Origin: Arthrobacter sp. UKPF54-2
GTDB lineage: Bacteria; Actinomycetota; Actinomycetes; Actinomycetales; Micrococcaceae
Direction: 5' to 3'
DNA: 64,000 nt
NCBI RefSeq assembly: GCF_007858535.1
Contig: NZ_CP040174.1
Coordinates: forward strand, 1 to 64,000
The position numbers and the translations under genes are program-made. Positions 61,050-64,000 of the stretch are shown piece after piece. Position 1 is the first letter of the stretch. The number at the start of each line of letters is the position of its first letter. The notes under the pieces are model-generated. The model did no database searches and was not told the DNA's origin. It saw only the letters and a list, made by a program, of their open reading frames with translations.

Positions 61050-62183
61050 CTACGCGAAGAAGTTGCTCCGGAGCTGTTTGCTGAGCTGGCCGATTTCGGT
61101 CAGGAAGCCGTCGTGGCCGATCGGAGCCTCGATGATGTGCACCGGAACCTCCCCCGGCAGGGCGCCGGCAAGTTCATGGGACTGGGCCGGGAAGTACAGC
61201 CGGTCCGAGTCCACTGCCGCCACGAAAAACTCCGCCGTGGCGCGGGAAACGGCCTGTTCCAGGGTTCCGCGGCCGCGCGTGACGTCGTGGCTCATCAGCG
61301 CTTCGGTGATGGCGATATAGCTGTTGGCGTCGAAGCGGCGCACCAGCTTGTTGCCCTGGTGGTCCAGGTAGCTCTCCACCTGGTAGCGGCCCCGGCCCGC
61401 CAGCGACCCGGCCTCCAGCGGCGCCTCGGCAGCCTGGGCGTTCCGTCCGAAGCGGCCGTCCAGCTCGGCAGCGGAGCGGTACGTGATGTGGGCGATCCGG
61501 CGCGCCAGGGCCAGCCCGGCATCCGGCTCCGGGCCGCCGTAGTAGTCGCCGCCGTTGAAGTTGGGGTCCTGGCGGATGGCGAGGGTCTGGGCCTGCGCGA
61601 AGGCGATCTGCTCGGCGGTGCTGCTGGCGCCCACGGAAATGACGGCGCAGCGCCGGACCCGCGCCGGGTAGCTGACCGCCCATTCCAGGGCGCGGGCTCC
61701 GCCGAGGGAGCCGCCGAGCACGGCGTACCAGCTGCCGATCCCCAGGGCGTCGGCGAGCCGGGCCTCGGCGGCGGTGCTGTCGCGGAGGGTCACCAGCGGG
61801 AAGCGGGAGCCCCAAGGCCGGCCGTCCGGCCCCGGGGTCGAGGGCCCGGTGGAGCCGTAGCAGCCGCCGAGGATGTTGATGGAGACAACAAAGTACTTGT
61901 CCGTGTCCACCGGGGCGCCGGGACCGGCCAGCTGCTCCCACCAGCCCGGTTCCTCGCCGGCGCCCCGGGTGACGTGGGTGTCCCCGGTCAAGGCGTGTTC
62001 AATCAGGACCGCATTGGAGGCGTCCGCGTTGAGGGTGCCCCAGGTCTCGTAGGCGAGGGTGACCTCCGGCAAGGTGGCCCCGGATTCCAACATCAGGGAG
62101 CCGACCGACAGGTACTGCACGGTTCCGTCGGGGACCGCGGGCGTGTTTTCGGGTACTCCCGTGCGGGAGACGGCAATCGTCAT
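61050..62183 (-). CDS. metX: Homoserine O-acetyltransferase
   Basis: Activates homoserine with acetyl-CoA for methionine synthesis. 377 residues, alpha/beta-hydrolase fold: LIEHALTGDTHVTRG, nucleophile in VLGGSLGGARALEWAV, aspartate in AAVDSDRLYFPAQ, histidine in PIGHDGFLTE. The length and GGSLGG elbow fit MetX. It is preceded by a SAM-IV riboswitch in its 5' leader, so it is shut down when S-adenosylmethionine is plentiful. Works with the metY product encoded upstream. Confidence 0.94.
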   Translation of the reverse strand: MTIAVSRTGVPENTPAVPDGTVQYLSVGSLMLESGATLPEVTLAYETWGTLNADASNAVLIEHALTGDTHVTRGAGEEPGWWEQLAGPGAPVDTDKYFVVSINILGGCYGSTGPSTPGPDGRPWGSRFPLVTLRDSTAAEARLADALGIGSWYAVLGGSLGGARALEWAVSYPARVRRCAVISVGASSTAEQIAFAQAQTLAIRQDPNFNGGDYYGGPEPDAGLALARRIAHITYRSAAELDGRFGRNAQAAEAPLEAGSLAGRGRYQVESYLDHQGNKLVRRFDANSYIAITEALMSHDVTRGRGTLEQAVSRATAEFFVAAVDSDRLYFPAQSHELAGALPGEVPVHIIEAPIGHDGFLTEIGQLSKQLRSNFFA

Positions 62184-62209
62184 GTGGGGACCTAACCTCG
62201 CGCTTGCCC

Positions 62210-62312
62210 GCCGTCAGCAGACCGGCAGGCCAGGTCTTCACCCGGGGCACCCCGCCGCGGAAGGAGGGTTGCCGGCCAGCAAGCCGGGGCTGTCACTGGC
62301 ACTCATGACCTG
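62210..62312 (-). promoter_or_regulatory. SAM-IV riboswitch upstream of metX
   Basis: On the minus strand the leader reads GGTCATGAGTGCCAG, then GCCCCGGCTTGCTGGCCGGC, AACCCTCC, CGGCGGGGTGCCCCGGGTGA and AGACC, the conserved core of actinomycete SAM-IV. Binds S-adenosylmethionine and lowers metX expression. A second copy precedes metY with nearly the same core. Confidence 0.88.
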
Positions 62313-62393
62313 CGTTGATTCTACGAAACCCGGGGGCGCAAGCGCGAAGATTATGACGTCCATGTGACAGTCGGATCCCTGCACACCGCAGTT

Positions 62394-62473
62394 TCCCCAC
62401 CTTTGAGGGACGTGTACGGCGGGTGGCCGCAAAGTGCCGGCGAGTCCCGGCGTCGTGCCCGCAAAGGTGGGGA
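62394..62473. repeat. Long-spaced inverted repeat between metY and metX
   Basis: TCCCCACCTTTG (62394-62405) and CAAAGGTGGGGA (62462-62473), perfect 12-base arms 56 bp apart, just downstream of the metY stop. The intervening bases can form a smaller GC-rich hairpin. Could be a metY terminator or mRNA-stability element; no T run. Confidence 0.5.
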
Positions 62474-62492
62474 GATTCCGGGACGGCGGCGC

Positions 62493-63809
62493 TCAGGCGT
62501 CCTTGGCCGCCCGGAAGCCGGCGTCGAGGTCCGCGATGATGTCGTCAATGTGTTCGAGCCCCACCGACAGCCGCACCAGCCCCGGATTGACGCCGGCCAC
62601 CGCCTGCTGTTCCGGCGAGAGCTGGCTGTGCGTGGTCGACGCCGGGTGGATCACCAGCGAGCGCACATCGCCGATATTCGCCACGTGGGAATGCAGTTCG
62701 AGGGCGTCGACGAAGCGTTTGCCGGCCTCCGCTCCCCCGGCGAGGTTGAAAGCGACGACGGCGCCGGTCCCCTTGGGCCCGTACTTGCGGCCGCGCTCGT
62801 ACCAGGGGCTGGACGGCAGCCCCGCGTAGGCGACGGATTCGACGTCGTCCCTGGCTTCCAGCCATTCGGCCACCCGGGAGGCGTTGGCGACGTGCCGTTC
62901 CACCCGCAGGCTCAGGGTCTCGAGGCCCTGGGCGATGAGGAAGGCATTGAACGGGGACACGGCCGAGCCGAGGTCGCGCAGCAGCTGGACCCTTGCCTTG
63001 AGGATGTAGGACAGGTTCGCCCCGAGCGCCCCGTCCGCCCCGAGGTCCGGGGCGTAGACCAGGCCGTTGTAGGTGGGGTCCGGGGTGTTGAAGCCGGGGA
63101 AACGTTCCGGGTCCTTGCCGAAGTCGAAGTTGCCGGAGTCCACAATCACGCCGGCGATCGCAGTTCCGTGGCCGCCGAGGTACTTGGTGGCCGAGTGGAC
63201 CACAATGTCGGCGCCCCACTCGATCGGCCGGATGAGGTACGGGGTGGAGAGGGTGTTGTCCACGATCAGCGGCACCCCGGCCTGATGGGCCACCTGCGCG
63301 ATGCCCTCGATGTCCAGCACGTCCTGGCGGGGGTTGGAGACCACCTCGCCGAAGAACAGTTTGGTGTTCGGCTGCACGGCATCGCGCCACTGCGCCAGGT
63401 TGTCCGGGTCCTCCACGAACGTCACGGAGATGCCGAACTTCTTCAGCGTGTGGGCCAGCAGGTTGTAGGTGCCGCCGTACAGGCTGGGGCTGGCCACGAC
63501 GTGGTCCCCGGCCTCGGCGATGTTGAGGATCGCGAAGGTCTCCGCAGCCTGGCCGGAGCTGAGCAGGAGCGCGCCGAGGCCGCCTTCGAGGCTCGCGACC
63601 CGCTGCTCCACAGCGTCCTGGGTGGGATTGCCGATCCGGGTGTAGATGGGGGCGAGTTCGGCGAGCGCGAACCGGTTGGCGGCGCTTTCGGCGCTGGGGA
63701 AGACGAACGACGTCGTCTGGTAGATCGGCAGCGACCGGGCGCCGGTGGCGGCGTCCGGCTCCTGGCCGGCGTGGATCTGACGGGTTTCAAAGGACCAGGC
63801 GTTTGACAT
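62493..63809 (-). CDS. metY: O-acetylhomoserine sulfhydrylase (aminocarboxypropyltransferase)
   Basis: PLP enzyme that makes homocysteine from O-acetylhomoserine and sulfide. 438 residues, Cys/Met-metabolism family. PLP lysine in VVHSATKYLGGHGTAIAGV; other marks: RSLPIYQTTSFVFPSAESAA, YTRIGNPTQDAVEQRVASLE, LLSSGQAAETFAILNIAEAG and the C-terminal HIDDIIADLDAGF. The ATG at 63809 (GCAGGAGC upstream) is chosen; upstream frame would run into the riboswitch. Upstream of metX on the same strand, with its own SAM-IV riboswitch. Confidence 0.94.
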   Translation of the reverse strand: MSNAWSFETRQIHAGQEPDAATGARSLPIYQTTSFVFPSAESAANRFALAELAPIYTRIGNPTQDAVEQRVASLEGGLGALLLSSGQAAETFAILNIAEAGDHVVASPSLYGGTYNLLAHTLKKFGISVTFVEDPDNLAQWRDAVQPNTKLFFGEVVSNPRQDVLDIEGIAQVAHQAGVPLIVDNTLSTPYLIRPIEWGADIVVHSATKYLGGHGTAIAGVIVDSGNFDFGKDPERFPGFNTPDPTYNGLVYAPDLGADGALGANLSYILKARVQLLRDLGSAVSPFNAFLIAQGLETLSLRVERHVANASRVAEWLEARDDVESVAYAGLPSSPWYERGRKYGPKGTGAVVAFNLAGGAEAGKRFVDALELHSHVANIGDVRSLVIHPASTTHSQLSPEQQAVAGVNPGLVRLSVGLEHIDDIIADLDAGFRAAKDA

Positions 63810-63889
63810 TGAAGTGCTCCTGCGGGACTGGGCACGCACCGACCTGCCCCCGGAGGGCCGGACCGGCGCTGGCGCCGCGCTTGCCGTCC

Positions 63890-63990
63890 GGCGGGCGCCG
63901 GAGGGCCAGGTCTTCACCCGGGGCACCCCACCGCGTTAGGAGGGTTGCCGGCCAGCAAGCCGGGGCTCGATGCTGGCGCTCATGACCTGG
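63890..63990 (-). promoter_or_regulatory. SAM-IV riboswitch upstream of metY
   Basis: Minus strand: GGTCATGAGCGCCAGCATCG, AGCCCCGGCTTGCTGGCCGG, AACCCTCC, CGGTGGGGTGCCCCGGGTGA and AGACC. Same core as the metX copy, with differences in the P3/P4 loops. The 5' end may extend a few bases beyond the window's gene-free edge. Confidence 0.88.
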
Positions 63991-64000
63991 CTTCAGTCTA

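Overview
The window is very GC-rich chromosomal DNA from an actinobacterium, most likely an Arthrobacter/Pseudarthrobacter-type member of the Micrococcaceae. The evidence is the codon usage, frequent GTG starts and 4-base start/stop overlaps, two SAM-IV riboswitches (an actinomycete class), the order rpsB-tsf-pyrH-frr-cdsA, a single-chain glycyl-tRNA synthetase, and an accD1-accA1/bkdABC neighbourhood like that of other actinobacteria. I see no CRISPR array, insertion sequence, integrase or prophage.

Layout. 1-8765: branched-chain amino acid catabolism. An acyl-CoA (methylcrotonyl-type) carboxylase pair and a divergent TetR regulator are followed by the bkdABC branched-chain 2-oxoacid dehydrogenase operon and its divergent Lrp/AsnC regulator. 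8894-14967: two acetate/solute symporter modules (each a DUF485 protein plus an SSS permease) on either side of a LytS/LytTR two-component system. 14977-19962: a DivIVA-like protein, then cdsA, frr, pyrH, tsf and rpsB, with a long structured rpsB leader. 20393-27768: M23 peptidase, acyl-CoA dehydrogenase, a CAU tRNA, a GT4 glycosyltransferase, a lipid-synthesis pair, a holin-like membrane protein and an MFS exporter.

27809-38587: a complete cre-type cluster (creC-D-E-F-G-H-I-J-R in coordinate order, all on the minus strand) as known from 4-cresol catabolism in Corynebacterium glutamicum. An alkylphenol is phosphorylated by the split PEP-synthase-like CreHI and oxidised as its phosphate by P450 CreJ with ferredoxin CreF and reductase CreE. 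It is then dephosphorylated by HD-domain CreD and carried on to 4-hydroxybenzoate by dehydrogenases CreG and CreC. A second CreD-like HD protein sits upstream of creR. This is the most distinctive system in the window.

38739-55917: housekeeping and mixed genes. These are two identical tRNA-Asn genes, dnaG, dgt, dus, a YibE/F protein, a hydrolase/DUF1295/acyltransferase operon, a short-chain fatty acid transporter, a GNAT protein, glyQS, a DMT transporter, an S4 protein, an esterase, an SGNH hydrolase and a SHOCT protein. 55923-59386: mmsA-mmsB (valine catabolism) with a divergent LysR regulator. 59497-64000: an MHS-family transporter, then metX and metY, each preceded by a SAM-IV riboswitch.

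Regulatory DNA is informative. A 9-12-9 bp LytTR-type direct repeat lies upstream of actP, CRP/GlxR-like sites lie upstream of bkdA/lrp and actP, and a perfect 26-bp palindrome lies upstream of the acyl-CoA dehydrogenase. Tandem GTTA-N8-TAAC elements precede the TetR gene, and several genes appear to be leaderless.
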